From contig OX393569.1 of the NCBI GenBank assembly GCA_947652115.1, positions 22,197,396-22,261,395 on the forward strand: 64,000 bases of DNA, given 5' to 3'. The position numbers and the translations under genes are program-made. The notes under the pieces were generated by a model. The model saw nothing but the letters and a program-made list of their open reading frames with translations. It did no database searches and was not told the DNA's origin. This stretch comes from Blastomussa wellsi. Lineage: Eukaryota > Cnidaria > Anthozoa > Scleractinia > Plerogyridae. Positions 1 to 13,200 of the stretch are shown here, piece by piece. Positions within the stretch are counted from its first letter, which is position 1. Every line of letters starts with the position of its first letter.

Positions 1-1290
1 GAACTTGGTTATGCAAGATCTTGGTTATGCAAGATCTTGGTTATGCCAGATCTTGGTTATGCAAGATCTTGGTTAGGAGGGATCTTTGTTCAGGAAGATC
101 TTGGTTAGGGAAAATCTTGGTTTTGCAAGATCTTGGTTATACAAGATCTTGGTTTTGCAAGATCTTGGTTATGCAAGATCTTGGTTAGGGAAGATCTTGG
201 TTATGCAAGAACTTGGTTACGGAAGATCTTGGTTATGCATGACCTTGGTTAGGGAAGATCTTGGTTAGGCAAGATCTTCGTTAGGGAAGATCTTGGTTAG
301 GAAAGATCTCGGTTATGCAAGATCTTGGTTATGGAAGATCTTGGTTTTTCAAGATCTTGGTTAGGCAAGATCTTGGTTAGGCAAGCTCTTGGTTAGGCAA
401 GATCTTGGTTAGGCAAGATCTTGGTTCGGGAAAATCTTGGTTAGGCAAGATCTTGGTTAGGGAAGATCTTGGTTATGCAAGATCTTGGTTATGCAAGATC
501 TTGGTTATGCAAGATCTTGGTTATGCAAAATCTTGGTTAGGCAAGATCTTCGTTATGCAAGATCTTGGTTATGCAAGATCTTGGTTATGCAAGATCTTGG
601 TTATGCAAGATCTTGGTTAGGAAAGATCTTGGTTATGCAAGATCTTGCTTAGGGAAGATCTTGGTTATGCAAAATCGTGGTTAGGCAAGATCTTCGTTAG
701 AGAAGATCTTGATTAGGGAAGATCTTGGTTATGCAAGATCTTGGTTATGAAAGATCTACGTTATGCCAGATCTTGGTTATGTAAGATCTTGGTTAGGGAA
801 GATCTTGGTTATGCAATATCTTGGTTAGGCAAGATCTTGGTTATTCAAGATCTTGCTTAGGCAAGATCTTGGTTATGCAAAATCTTGGTTAGGCAAGATC
901 TTCGTTAGGGAAGATCTTGGTTAGGGAAGATCATGGTTATGCAAGAACTTTGCTATGCAAGATCTTGGTTATGCAAGATCTTGGTTATTCAAGATGTTGG
1001 TTAGGGAAGATGTTGGTTAGATAAGATGTTGGTTAGGGAAGATCTTGGTTAGATAAGATGTTGGTTAGGGAAGATATTGGTTATGCAAGATCTTGGTTAT
1101 GGAAGATCTTGGTTATGCAAGATCTTGGTTAGGGAAGATCTTGGTTATGCAAGATCTTGGTTAGGCAAATTCTTGGCTAGGGAAGATCTTGGCTAGGCAA
1201 GATCTTGGTTCGGGAAGATCTTGGTTTTGCAAGATGTTGGTTAGGCAAGATCTTGGTTATGCAAGATCTTGGTTAGGGAAGATCTTGGTT

Positions 1291-1307
1291 ATGAAAAGAT
1301 CTTGGTT
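1291..1307 (+). other. 17-bp monomer (+1 A)
   Basis: The unit reads ATGAAAAGATCTTGGTT, 17 bp instead of 16. It has an extra base in the A run and A in place of C at position 4. Repeat phase shifts from 11 to 12 (mod 16) here. It is copied at 1852. Confidence 0.95.
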
Positions 1308-1851
1308 ATGCAAGATCTTGGTTATGCAAGATCTTGGTTATGCAAGATCTTGGTTAGGCAAGATCTTGGTTATGCAAGATCTTGGTTATGCAAGATCTTG
1401 GTTATGCAAGATCTTGGTTATGCAAGATCTTGGTTAGGCAAGATCTTGGTTATGCAAGATCTTCGTTATGCAAGATCTTGGTTAGAGAAGATCATGGTTA
1501 TGCAAGAACTTTGCTATGCAAGATCTTGGTTATGCAAGATCTTGGTTATTCAAGATGTTGGTTAGGGAAGATGTTGGTTAGATAAGATGTTGGTTAGGGA
1601 AGATCTTGGTTAGATAAGATGTTGGTTACGGAAGATATTGGTTATGCAAGATCTTGGTTATGGAAGATCTTGGTTATGCAAGATCTTGGTTAGGGAAGAT
1701 CTTGGTTATGCAAGATCTTGGTTAGGCAAATTCTTGGCTAGGGAAGATCTTGGCTAGGCAAGATCTTGGTTCGGGAAGATCTTGGTTTTGCAAGATGTTG
1801 GTTAGGCAAGATCTTGGTTATGCAAGATCTTGGTTAGGGAAGATCTTGGTT

Positions 1852-1868
1852 ATGAAAAGATCTTGGTT
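1852..1868 (+). other. 17-bp monomer, second copy
   Basis: This is identical to the 17-bp unit at 1291 and lies 561 bp downstream inside the duplicated segment. It moves repeat phase from 12 to 13. It is a copy, not an independent insertion. Confidence 0.95.
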
Positions 1869-4800
1869 ATGCAAGATCTTGGTTATGCAAGATCTTGGTT
1901 ATGCAAGATCTTGGTTAGGCAAGATCTTGGTTATGCAAGATCTTGGTTATGCAAGATCTTGGTTATGCAAGATCTTGGTTATGCAAGATCTTGGTTAGGC
2001 AAGATCTTGGTTATGCAAGATCTTCGTTATGCAAGATCTTTGTTAGGGAAGATCTTGGTTATGCAAGATCTTGGTTAAGCAAGATCTTGGTTAGGGAAGA
2101 TCTTGGCTAGGCAAAATCTTGGTTTTGCAAGATCTTGGTTATACAAGATCTTGGTTTTGCAAGATGTTGGTTATGCAAGATCTTGGTTATGCAAGATCTT
2201 GGTTATGCAATATCTTGGTTATGCAAGATCTTGGTTATGCAAGATCATGCTTATGCAAGATCTTGGTTATGCAAGATCTTGGTTCGGGAAGATGTTGGTT
2301 AGGAAAGATCTTGGATATGCAAGATCTTGGTTATGCAAGATCATGTTTATGCAAAATCTTGGTTATGCAAGATCTTGGTTAGGGAAGATCTTGGTTAGTG
2401 AAGATCTTGGTTATGCGAGATCTTGGTTAGGCAAGATCTTGGTTATGCAAGATCTTGGTTATACAAGATCTTGGTTATGCAAGATCTTGGTTAGGGAAGA
2501 TCTTGGTTATGCAAGATCTTGGTTATGCAAGATGTTGGTTAGGGAAGATGTTGGTTAGGGAAGATGTTGGTTAGGGAAGATCTTGGTTATGCAAGATCTT
2601 GGTTATGCAAGATCTTGGTTATGCAAGAACTTGGTTAGTTAAGATCTTGGTTATGCGCAATCTTGGTTTTGCAAAATCTTGGTTAGGCAAGACATTGGAT
2701 AGGGAAGATCTTCGTTAGGGAATCTGATGGTTATGCAAGAACTTTGCTATGCAAGATCTTGGTTATGCAAGATCTTGGTTATGCCAGATCTTGGTAATGC
2801 AAGATGTTGGTTAGGGAAGATGTTGGTTATGCAAGATCTTGGTTAGGGTAGATCTTGGTTGTGCAAGATCTTGGTTATGCAAGATCTTGGTTATGCAAGA
2901 TCTCGGTTATGCAAGATCTTGGTTATGCAAAATCTTGGTTAGGCAAGATCTTGTTTAAGGAAGATCTTGGTTAGGGAAGATCATGGTTATGCAAGATCTT
3001 GGTTATGCAAGATCTTTGTTAGGGAAGATGATGGTTAGGAAAGATCTTGGTTATGCACGATCTTGGTTATGCAAGATCTTGGTTATGCAAGATCATGCTT
3101 ATGCAAGATCTTGGTTATGCAAGATCTTGGTTCGGGAAGATGTTGGTTAGGAAAGATCTTGGATATGCAAGATCTTGGTTATGCAAGATCTTGGTTATGC
3201 AAGATTTTGGTAATGCAAGATGTTGGTTAGGGAAGATGTTGGTTATGCAAGATCTTGGTTAGGGTAGATCTTGGTTGTGCAAGATCTTTGTTATGCAAGA
3301 TCTTGGTTATGCAAGATCTCGGTTATGCAAAATCTTGGTTATGCAAAACCTTGGTTAGGCAAGATCTTGTTTAAGGAAGATCTTGGTTAGGGAAGATCAT
3401 GGTTATGCAAGATCTTGGTTATGCAAGATCTTTGTTAGGGAAGATGTTGGTTAGGAAAGATCTTGGTTATGCAAGATCTTGGTTATGCAAGATCATGCTT
3501 ATGCAAGATCTTGGTTATGCAAGACTTTGGTTCGGGAAGATGTTGGTTAGGAAAGATCTTGGATATGCAAGATCTTGGTTATGCAAGATCTTGGTTATGC
3601 AAGATCATGCTTATCCAAAATCTTGGTTATGCAAGATCTTGGTTAGGGAAGATCTTGGTTAGTGAAGATCTTGGTTATGCGAGATCTTGGTTAGGCAAGA
3701 TATTGGTTATGCAAGATCTTGGTTAGGCAAGATCTTGGTTACGCAAGATCTTGGTTATGCAAGATCTTTGTTAGGCAAGATCTTGGTTATGCAAGATCTT
3801 GGTTAGGGAAGATCTTGGTTTTGCAAGATCTTGGTTAGGCAACGTCTTGGTTAGTGAAGATCTTGGTTAGGCAAGATCTTGGTTCGGGAAGATCTTGGTT
3901 ATGCAAGATCTTGGTTATGCAAGATCTTGGTTATGCAAGATCTTGGTTATGCAAGATCATGCTTATGCAAGATCTTGGTTATGCAAGATCTTGGTTCGGG
4001 AAGATGTTGGTTAGGAAAGATCTTGGATATGCAAGATCTTGGTTATGCAAGATCATGTTTATGCAAAATCTTGGTTATGCAAGATCTTGGTTAGGGAAGA
4101 TCTTGGTTAGTGAAGATCTTGGTTATGCGAGATCTTGGTTAGGCAAGATCTTGGTTATGCAAGATCTTGGTTATACAAGATCTTGGTTATGCAAGATCTT
4201 GGTTAGATAAGATCTTGGTTATGCAAGATCTTGGTTATGCAAGATGTTGGTTAGGGAAGATGTTGGTTAGGGAAGATGTTGGTTAGGGAAGATCTTGGTT
4301 ATGCAAGATCTTGGTCATGCAAGATCTTGGTTATGCAAGAACTTGGTTAGTTAAGATCTTGGTTATGCGCAATCTTGGTTTTGCAAAATCTTGGTTAGGC
4401 AAGACATTGGATAGGGAAGATCTTCGTTAGGGAATCTGATGGTTATGCAAGAACTTTGCTATGCAAGATCTTGGTTATGCAAGATCTTGGTTATGCCAGA
4501 TCTTAGTAATGCAAGATGTTGGTTACGGAAGATGTTGGTTATGCAAGATCTTGGTTAGGGTAGATCTTGGTTGTGCAAGATCTTGGTTATGCAAGATCTT
4601 GGTTATGCAAGATCTCGGTTATGCAAGATCTTGGTTATGCAAAATCTTGGTTAGGCAAGATCTTGTTTAAGGAAGATTTTGGTTAGGGAAGATCATGGTT
4701 ATGCAAGATCTTGGTTATGCCAGATCTTGGTAATGCAAGATGTTGGTTAGGGAAGATGTTGGTTATGCAAGATCTTGGTTAGGGTAGATCTTGGTTGTGC

Positions 4801-7800
4801 AAGATCTCGGTTATGCAAGATCTTGGTTATGCAAAATCTTGGTTAGGCAAGATCTTGTTTAAGGAAGATCTTGGTTAGGGAAGATCATGGTTATGCAAGA
4901 TCTTGGTTATGCAAGATCTTTGTTAGGGAAGATGTTGGTTAGGAAAGATCTTGGTTATGCAAGATCATGCTTATGCAAGATCTTGGTTATGCAAGATCTT
5001 GGTTCGGGAAGATGTTGGTTAGGCAAGATCTTGGTTATGCAAGATCTTGGTTAGGCAAGATCTTGGTTACGCAAGATCTTGGTTATGCAAGATCTTTGTT
5101 AGGCAAGATCTTGGTTATGCAAGATCTTGGTTAGGGAAGATTTTGGTTTTGCAAGATCTTGGTTAGGCAACGTCTTGGTTAGTGAAGATCTTCGTTAGGC
5201 AAGATCTTGGTTCGGGAAGATCTTGGTTAGGGAAGATCTTGGTTATGCAAGATCTTGGTTATGCAAGATCTTGGTTATGCAAGATCTTGGTTATGCAAGA
5301 TCTTGGTTATGCAAGATCTTGGTTATGCAAGATCTCGGTTTTGCAAGATCTTGGTTATGCAAGATCTTTGTTATGCAAGATCTTGGTTATGCAAGATCTT
5401 GGTTAGGCAAGATCTTGGTTATGCAAGATCTTCGTTTTGCAAGATCTTTGTTAGGGAAGATCTTGGTTATGCAAGATCTTGGTTAGGCAAGATCTTTGTT
5501 AGGGAAGATCCTGGCTAGGCAAGATCTTGGTTCGGGAAAATCTTTGTTTTGGAAGATCTTGGTTATACAAGATCTTGGTTTTGCAAGATCTTGGTTATGC
5601 AAGATCTTGGTTATGCAAGATCTTGGTTAGCCAAGATCTTGGTTAGGCAGGATCTTGGTTCAGGAAGAAGTTGGTTAGGGAAGATCTTGGTTTTGCAAGA
5701 TCTTGGTTGAACAAGATCTTGGTTTTGCAAGATCTTGGTTTTGCAAGATCTTGGTTAGGCAAGATCTTGGTTCTGGAATATCTTTTTTATGCAAGATCTT
5801 GGTAAGGCAAGATCTTGGTTAGGGAAGATCTTGGTTATGCAAGATTTTGGTTAGGCAAGACCTTGGTTATGCAATATCTTTGTTATGCAATATCTTGGTT
5901 AGGGAAGATCTTGGTTATGCAAGATCTTGGTTATTCAAAATCTTGGTTAGGCAAAATCTTGGTTAGGGAAGATCTTGGTTAGGAAAGATCTTGGTTATGC
6001 AACATCTTGGTTAGGCAAGACCTTGGTTATGGAATATCTTTGTTATGCAATATCTTGGTTAGGCAAGATCTTGGTTATGCAAGATATTGGTTAGGCAAGA
6101 TCTTGGTTATGCAATATATTGGTTGTGCAAGATCTTGGCTATGCAATATCTTTGTTATGCAAGATCTTGTTTATGCAAGAACTTGGTTATATAAGATAAT
6201 TGCTAGGGAAGATCTTGGTTATGCAACAACATGGTTTGGCAAGATCTTGGTTAGGCAAGATCTTGGTTATTCAAGATCTTGGTTTGGGAAGATCTTGGTT
6301 ATGCAAGAACTTCGTTATGCAAGATCTTGGTTATGCAAGATCTTGGTTATGCAAGATCTTGTTTATGCAAGATTTTGGTTAGGCAAGATCTTGGTTAGGA
6401 GGGATCTTGGTTTTGCAAGATCTTGGTTATACAAGATCTTGGTTTTGCAAGATCTTGGTTATGCAAGATCTTCGTTAGGGAAGATCTTGGTTATGCAAAA
6501 ACTTGGTTACGGAAGATCTTGGTTATGCAAGATCTTCGTTAGGGAAGATCTTGGTTAGGAAAGATCTCGGTTATTCAAGATCTTGGTTAGGGAAGATCTT
6601 GGTTATCAAAGATCTTCGTTATGCAAGATCTTGGTTAGGCATGATCTTGGTTATGCAAGATCTTGGTTATGCAAGATCTTGGTTAGGCAAGATCTTGGTT
6701 ATGCAAGATCTTAGTTAGGCAAGATCTTTGTTATGCAAGATCTTGGTTATGCAAGGTCTTGGTTATGCAAGATCTCGGTTATGCAAGATCTTGGTTATGG
6801 AAGATCTTGGTTTTGCAAGATCTTGGTTAGGCAAGATCTTGGTTAGGCAAGATCTTGGTTAGGCAAGATCTTGGTTCGGGAAGATCTTGGTTAGGGAAGA
6901 TCTTGGTTAGGGAAGATCTTGGTTATGCAAAATCTTTGTTAGGCATGATCTTGGTTATGCAAGATCTTGGTTATGCAAGATCTTGGTTAGGCAAGATCTT
7001 GGTTATGCAAGATCTTAGTTAGGCAAGATCTTTGTTATGCAAGATCTTGGTTAGGCAAGATCTTGGTTAGGCAAGATCTTGGTTCGGGAAGATCTTGGTT
7101 AGGGAAGATCTTGGTTAGGGAAGATCTTGGTTATGCAAGATCTTGGTTATGCAAGATGTTGGTTAGGCAAGATCTTGGTTATGCAAGATCTTGGTTATGC
7201 AAGATCTTGGTTAGGCAAGATCTTGGTTATGCAAGATCTTTGTTAGGGAAGATCTTGGTTATGCAAGATCTTGGTTATTGAAGATCTTGGTTATGCAAGA
7301 CCTTGGTTAAGCAAGATCTTGCTTAAGGAAGATCTTGGTTATGCAAAATCGTGGTTAGGCAAGATCTTCGTTAGGGAAGATCTTGATTAGGGAAGATCTT
7401 GGTTTTGCAAGATCTTGGCTATACAAGATCTAGGTTTTTCAAGATCTTGGTTATGCAAGATCTTGGTTAGGGAAGACCTTGGTTATTCAATAACTTTGTT
7501 ATGCAAGATCTTGGTTATGCAAGATCTTGGTTATGCAAGATCTTGGTTATGCAAGATCTTGGTTAGGCAAGATCTTGGTTAGGCAAGATCTTGGTTCAGG
7601 AAGATCTTAATTAGGGAAGATCTTGGTTTTGCAAGATCTTGGTTAGGCAAGATCTTCGTTAGGGAAGATCTTTTTTAGGAAAGATCTCGGTTATGCAAGA
7701 TTTTGGTTAGGGAAGATCTTGGTTATCAAAGATCTTGGTTATGCAAGATCTTGGTTACGGAAGATCTTGGTTATGCAAAATCTTTGTTAGGCAAGATCTT

Positions 7801-9612
7801 GGTTTTGCAAGATCTTGGTTATGCAAGATCTTTTTTAGCCAAGATCTTGGTTATGCAAGATCTTGGTTAGGCAAGATCTTTGTTATGCAAGATCTTAGTT
7901 ATGCAAGGTCTTGGTTATGCAAGATCTCGGTTATGGAAGATCTTGGTTATGGAAGATCTTGGTTTTGCAAGATCTTGGTTAGGCAAGATCTTGGTTACGC
8001 AAGATCTTGGTTATGCAAGATCTTGGTTATACAAGATCTTGGTTATGCAAGATCTTGGTTAGGGAAGATCTTGGTTATGCAAGATCTTGGTTATGCAAGA
8101 TGTTGGTTAGGGAAGATGTTGGTTAGGGAAGATGTTGGTTAGGGAAGATCTTGGTTATGCAAGATCTTGGTTATGCAAGATCTTGGTTATGCAAGAACTT
8201 GGTTAGTTAAGATCTTGGTTATGCGCAATCTTGGTTTTGCAAAATCTTGGTTAGGCAAGACATTGGATAGGGAAGATCTTCGTTAGGGAGTCTCATGGTT
8301 ATGCAAGAACTTTGCTATGCAAAATCTTGGTTATGCAAGATCTTGGTTATGCAAGATCATGGTTATGGAAGATCTTGGTTATGCAAGATCTTGGTTATGC
8401 AAGATCTTGGTTATGCAAGATCTTGGTAATGCAAGATGTTGGTTAGGGAAGATGTTGGTTATGCAAGATCTTGGTTAGGGTAGATCTTGGTTGTGCAAGA
8501 TCTTTGTTATGCAAGATCTTGGTTATGCAAGATCTCGGTTATGCAAGATCTTGGTTATGCAAAACCTTGGTTAGGCAAGATCTTGTTTAAGGAAGATCTT
8601 GGTTAGGGAAGATCATGGTTATGCAAGATCTTGGTTATGCAAGATCTTTGTTAGGGAAGATGTTGGTTAGGAAAGATCTTGGTTATGCAAGATCTTGGTT
8701 ATGCAAGATCATGCTTATGCAAGATCTTGGTTATGCAAGATCTTGGTTCGGGAAGATGTTGGTTAGGAAAGATCTTGGATATGCAAGATCTTGGTTATGC
8801 AAGATCTTGGTTATGCAAGATCATGCTTATCCAAAATCTTGGTTATGCAAGATCTTGGTTAGGGAAGATCTTGGTTAGTGAAGATCTTGGTTATGCGAGA
8901 TCTTGGTTAGGCAAGATCTTGGTTATGCAAGATCTTGGTTAGGCAAGATCTTGGTTACGCAAGATCTTGGTTATGCAAGATCTTTGTTAGGCAAGATCTT
9001 GGTTTTGCAAGATCTTGGTTAGGCAACGTCTTGGTTAGTGAAGATCTTGGTTAGGCAAGATCTTGGTTCGGGAAGATCTTGGTTATGCAAGATCTTGGTT
9101 ATGCAAGATCTTGGTTATGCAAGATCTTGGTTATGCAAGATCTTGGTTATGCAAAATCTTGGTTATGCAAGATCATGCTTATGCAAGATCTTGGTTATGC
9201 AAGATCTTGGTTCGGGAAGATGTTGGTTAGGAAAAATCTTGGATATGCAAGATCTTGGTTATGCAAGATCATGTTTATGCAAAATCTTGGTTATGCAAGA
9301 TCTTGGTTAGGGAAGATGTTGGTTAGTGAAGATCTTGGTTATGCGAGATCTTGGTTAGGCAAGATCTTGGTTATGCAAGATCTTGGTTAGGCAAGATCTT
9401 GGTTACGCAAGATCTTGGTTATGCAAGATCTTGGTTATACAAGATCTTGGTTATGCAAGATCTTGGTTAGGGAAGATCTTGGTTATGCAAGATCTTGGTT
9501 ATGCAAGATGTTGGTTAGGGAAGATGTTGGTTAGGGAAGATGTTGGTTAGGGAAGATCTTGGTTATGCATGATCTTGGTTATGCAAGATCTTGGTTATGC
9601 AAGAACTTGGTT

Positions 9613-9724
9613 AGTTAAGATCTTGGTTATGCGCAATCTTGGTTTTGCAAAATCTTGGTTAGGCAAGACATTGGATAGGGAAGATCTTCGTTAGGGAATC
9701 TGATGGTTATGCAAGAACTTTGCT
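9613..9724 (+). repeat. Seven-monomer marker module (representative copy)
   Basis: Seven unusual monomers in fixed order: AGTTAAG-, ATGCGCAAT-, TTGCAAAAT-, AGGCAAGACATTGGAT, AGGGAAGATCTTCGTT, AGGGAATCTGATGGTT and ATGCAAGAACTTTGCT. It includes GCGC, rare in this array. I find the module starting at 2637, 4349, 8205, 9613, 11549, 15069, 16749, 18045, 23377, 24257, 25985, 29809, 31249, 34849, 42256, 46080, 47568, 48256, 51808 and 53248. A partial relative (first monomer only) is at 60158. The sixth monomer has TCTGATGG in most copies and TCTCATGG in those at 8205, 15069, 23377, 29809, 46080, 47568 and 51808, so two sublineages hold fixed places in the HOR. Confidence 0.9.
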
Positions 9725-9756
9725 ATGCAAGATCTTGGTTATGCAAGATCTTGGTT

Positions 9757-10204
9757 ATGCCAGATCTTGGTAATGCAAGATGTTGGTTAGGGAAGATGTT
9801 GGTTATGCAAGATCTTGGTTAGGGTAGATCTTGGTTGTGCAAGATCTTGGTTATGCAAGATCTTGGTTATGCAAGATCTCGGTTATGCAAGATCTTGGTT
9901 ATGCAAAATCTTGGTTAGGCAAGATCTTGTTTAAGGAAGATCTTGGTTAGGGAAGATCATGGTTATGCAAGATCTTGGTTATGCCAGATCTTGGTAATGC
10001 AAGATGTTGGTTAGGGAAGATGTTGGTTATGCAAGATCTTGGTTAGGGTAGATCATGGTTGTGCAAGATCTTGGTTATGCAAGATCTTGGTTATGCAAGA
10101 TCTCGGTTATGAAAGATCTTGGTTATGCAAAATCTTGGTTAGGCAAGATCTTGTTTAAGGAAGATCTTGGTTAGGGAAGATCATGGTTATGCAAGATCTT
10201 GGTT
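9757..10204 (+). repeat. 224-bp (14-monomer) direct duplication, representative
   Basis: The monomer ATGCCAGATCTTGGTA at 9757 recurs at 9981, followed by the same 14-unit order (ATGCAAGATGTT, AGGGAAGATGTT, AGGGTAGATC, GTGCAAGATC, ATGCAAGATCTC, ATGCAAAATC, AAGGAAGATC, AGGGAAGATCATGG). The same 224-bp pairing, sometimes with small changes, is seen at 4493/4717, 11693/11917, 16893/17117, 18189/18413, 26129/26353, 31393/31617, 34993/35217, 42400/42624, 48400/48624 and 53392/53616. Only a single copy occurs near 2781 and 24401. Confidence 0.9.
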
Positions 10205-10246
10205 ATGCAAGATCTTTGTTAGGGAAGATGTTGGTTAGGAAAGATC

Positions 10247-13200
10247 TTGGTTATGCACGATCTTGGTTATGCAAGATCTTGGTTATGCAAGATCATGTTT
10301 ATCCAAGATCTTGGTTATGCAAGATCTTGGTTCGGGAAGATGTTGGTTAGGAAAGATTTTGGATATGCAAGATCTTGGTTATGCAAGATCTTGGTTATGC
10401 AAGAACTTGGTTACGGAAGATCTTGGTTATGCATGATCTTTGTTAGGGAAGATCTTGGTTAGGCAAGATCTTCGTTAGGGAAGATCTTCGTTAGGAAAGA
10501 TCTCGGTTATGCAAGATCTCGGTTATGCAAAATCTTGGTTATGCAAAACCTTGGTTAGGCAAGATCTTGTTTAAGGAAGATCTTGGTTAGGGAAGATCAT
10601 GGTTATGCAAGATCTTGGTTATGCAAGATCTTTGTTAGGGAAGATGTTGGTTAGGAAAGATCTTGGTTATGCAAGATCTTGGTTATGCAAGATCATGCTT
10701 ATGCAAGATCTTGGTTATGCAAGACTTTGGTTCGGGAAGATGTTGGTTAGGAAAGATCTTGGATATGCAAGATCTTGGTTATGCAAGATCTTGGTTATGC
10801 AAGATCATGCTTATCCAAAATCTTGGTTATGCAAGATCTTGGTTAGGGAAGATCTTGGTTAGTGAAGATCTTGGTTATGCGAGATCTTGGTTAGGCAAGA
10901 TATTGGTTATGCAAGATCTTGGTTAGGCAAGATCTTGGTTACGCAAGATCTTGGTTATGCAAGATCTTTGTTAGGCAAGATCTTGGTTATGCAAGATCTT
11001 GGTTAGGGAAGATCTTGGTTTTGCAAGATCTTGGCTAGGCAACGTCTTGGTTAGTGAAGATCTTGGTTAGGCAAGATCTTGGTTCGGGAAGATCTTGGTT
11101 ATGCAAGATCTTGGTTATGCAAGATCTTGGTTATGCAAGATCTTGGTTATGCAAGATCATGCTTATGCAAGATCTTGGTTATGCAAGATCTTGGTTCGGG
11201 AAGATGTTGGTTAGGAAAGATCTTGGATATGCAAGATCTTGGTTATGCAAGATCATGTTTATGCAAAATCTTGGTTATGCAAGATCTTGGTTAGGGAAGA
11301 TCTTGGTTAGTGAAGATCTTGGTTATGCGAGATCTTGGTTAGGCAAGATCTTGGTTATGCAAGATCTTGGTTATACAAGATCTTGGTTATGCAAGATCTT
11401 GGTTAGGGAAGATCTTGGTTATGCAAGATCTTGGTTATGCAAGATGTTGGTTAGGGAAGATGTTGGTTAGGGAAGATGTTGGTTAGGGAAGATCTTGGTT
11501 ATGCAAGATCTTGGTTATGCAAGATCTTGGTTATGCAAGAACTTGGTTAGTTAAGATCTTGGTTATGCGCAATCTTGGTTTTGCAAAATCTTGGTTAGGC
11601 AAGACATTGGATAGGGAAGATCTTCGTTAGGGAATCTGATGGTTATGCAAGAACTTTGCTATGCAAGATCTTGGTTATGCAAGATCTTGGTTATGCCAGA
11701 TCTTGGTAATGCAAGATGTTGGTTAGGGAAGATGTTGGTTATGCAAGATCTTGGTTAGGGTAGATCTTGGTTGTGCAAGATCTTGGTTATGCAAGATCTT
11801 GGTTATGCAAGATCTCGGTTATGCAAGATCTTGGTTATGCAAAATCTTGGTTAGGCAAGATCTTGTTTAAGGAAGATCTTGGTTAGGGAAGATCATGGTT
11901 ATGCAAGATCTTGGTTATGCCAGATCTTGGTAATGCAAGATGTTGGTTAGGGAAGATGTTGGTTATGCAAGATCTTGGTTAGGGTAGATCTTGGTTGTGC
12001 AAGATCTTGGTTATGCAAGATCTTGGTTATGCAAGATCTCGGTTATGCAAGATCTTGGTTATGCAAAATCTTGGTTAGGCAAGATCTTGTTTAAGGAAGA
12101 TCTTGGTTAGGGAAGATCATGGTTATGCAAGATCTTGGTTATGCAAGATCTTTGTTAGGGAAGATGTTGGTTAGGAAAGATCTTGGTTATGCACGATCTT
12201 GGTTATGCAAGATCTTGGTTATGCAAGATCATGCTTATGCAAGATCTTGGTTATGCAAGATCTTGGTTCGGGAAGATGTTGGTTAGGCAAGATCTTGGTT
12301 ATGCAAGATCTTGGTTAGGCAAGATCTTGGTTACGCAAGATCTTGGTTATGCAAAATCTTTGTTAGGCAAGATCTTGGTTATGCAAGATCTTGGTTAGGG
12401 AAGATTTTGGTTTTGCAAGATCTTGGTTAGGCAACGTCTTGGTTAGTGAAGATCTTCGTTAGGCAAGATCTTGGTTCGGGAAGATCTTGGTTAGGGAAGA
12501 TCTTGGTTATGCAAGATCTTGGTTATGCAAGATCTTGGTTATGCAAGATCTTGGTTATGCAAGATCTTGGTTATGCAAGATCTTGGTTATGCAAGATCTC
12601 GGTTTTGCAAGATCTTGGTTATGCAAGATCTTTGTTATGCAAGATCTTGGTTATGCAAGATCTTGGTTAGGCAAGATCTTGGTTATGCAAGATCTTCGTT
12701 TTGCAAGATCTTTGTTAGGGAAGATCTTGGTTATGCAAGATCTTGGTTAGGCAAGATCTTTGTTAGGGAAGATCCTGGCTAGGCAAGATCTTGGTTCGGG
12801 AAAATCTTTGTTTTGGAAGATCTTGGTTATACAAGATCTTGGTTTTGCAAGATCTTGGTTATGCAAGATCTTGGTTATGCAAGATCTTGGTTAGCCAAGA
12901 TCTTGGTTAGGCAGGATCTTGGTTCAGGAAGAAGTTGGTTAGGGAAGATCTTGGTTTTGCAAGATCTTGGTTATACAAGATCTTGGTTTTGCAAGATCTT
13001 GGTTTTGCAAGATCTTGGTTAGGCAAGATCTTGGTTCTGGAATATCTTTGTTATGCAAGATCTTGGTTAGGCAAGATCTTGGTTAGGGAAGATCTTGGTT
13101 ATGCAAGATTTTGGTTAGGCAAGACCTTGGTTATGCAATATCTTTGTTATGCAATATCTTGGTTAGGGAAGATCTTGGTTGTGCAAGATCTTGGTTATTC

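Larger units (their letters stand above)
930..2038 (+). repeat. 561-bp tandem duplication within the satellite
   Basis: About 930-1477 is repeated at about 1491-2038 with an offset of 561 bp (34 units of 16 bp plus one of 17 bp). Shared landmarks are the ATTC unit at 987 and 1548, AGATAAGATGTT units, a GATATTGG unit, a TTCTTGGCTAGG junction and the 17-bp unit at 1291 and 1852. The copies differ at a few bases, for example AGGG versus ACGG before GATATTGG. The offset is not a multiple of 16 only because the segment carries the 17-bp unit, so the unit was inserted before the duplication. Confidence 0.9.
1..3046 (+). repeat. Left variant-rich satellite segment
   Basis: This stretch consists of 16-bp monomers that do not follow the 7.2-kb order from its beginning. 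It holds both 17-bp monomers of the left half and the 561-bp tandem duplication. From about 2215 it becomes HOR-like: roughly 2215-3012 matches 3927-4724 at an offset of 1712 bp (107 monomers). I see no gene or unique sequence. The window starts inside the array, so this is not necessarily the array edge. Confidence 0.8.
3047..10246 (+). repeat. Higher-order repeat, copy A (7,200 bp)
   Basis: The boundary is set at a rare monomer, ATGCACGATCTTGGTT, which starts at 3053 and recurs at 10253, exactly 7,200 bp (450 monomers) on. The order of variant monomers from here is followed again in copy B: landmarks at 3399, 3463, 3854 and 3879 recur at +7200. Later landmarks shift to +7264 (5182, 6007), +6864 (7735, 8615, 9038) and +7136 (9079) because of in-register indels. 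Relative to B, copy A lacks two units near 4800 and two more near 4960. It contains three seven-monomer marker modules (4349, 8205, 9613). There is no gene content; the repeated open frame at 6007-6558 is a reading of the repeat. The start point is conventional, since any phase of a tandem HOR would do. Confidence 0.88.

Noticed and set aside
6007..6558. 183-codon open frame with close copies at 13271, 27483 and 43754, plus many frames of 60-151 codons
   Set aside because: The translation is only the monomer read three times over, starts are mostly TTG from the consensus, all three + frames give the same peptide, and conservation between copies follows from HOR copying. There is no sign of coding-specific constraint.
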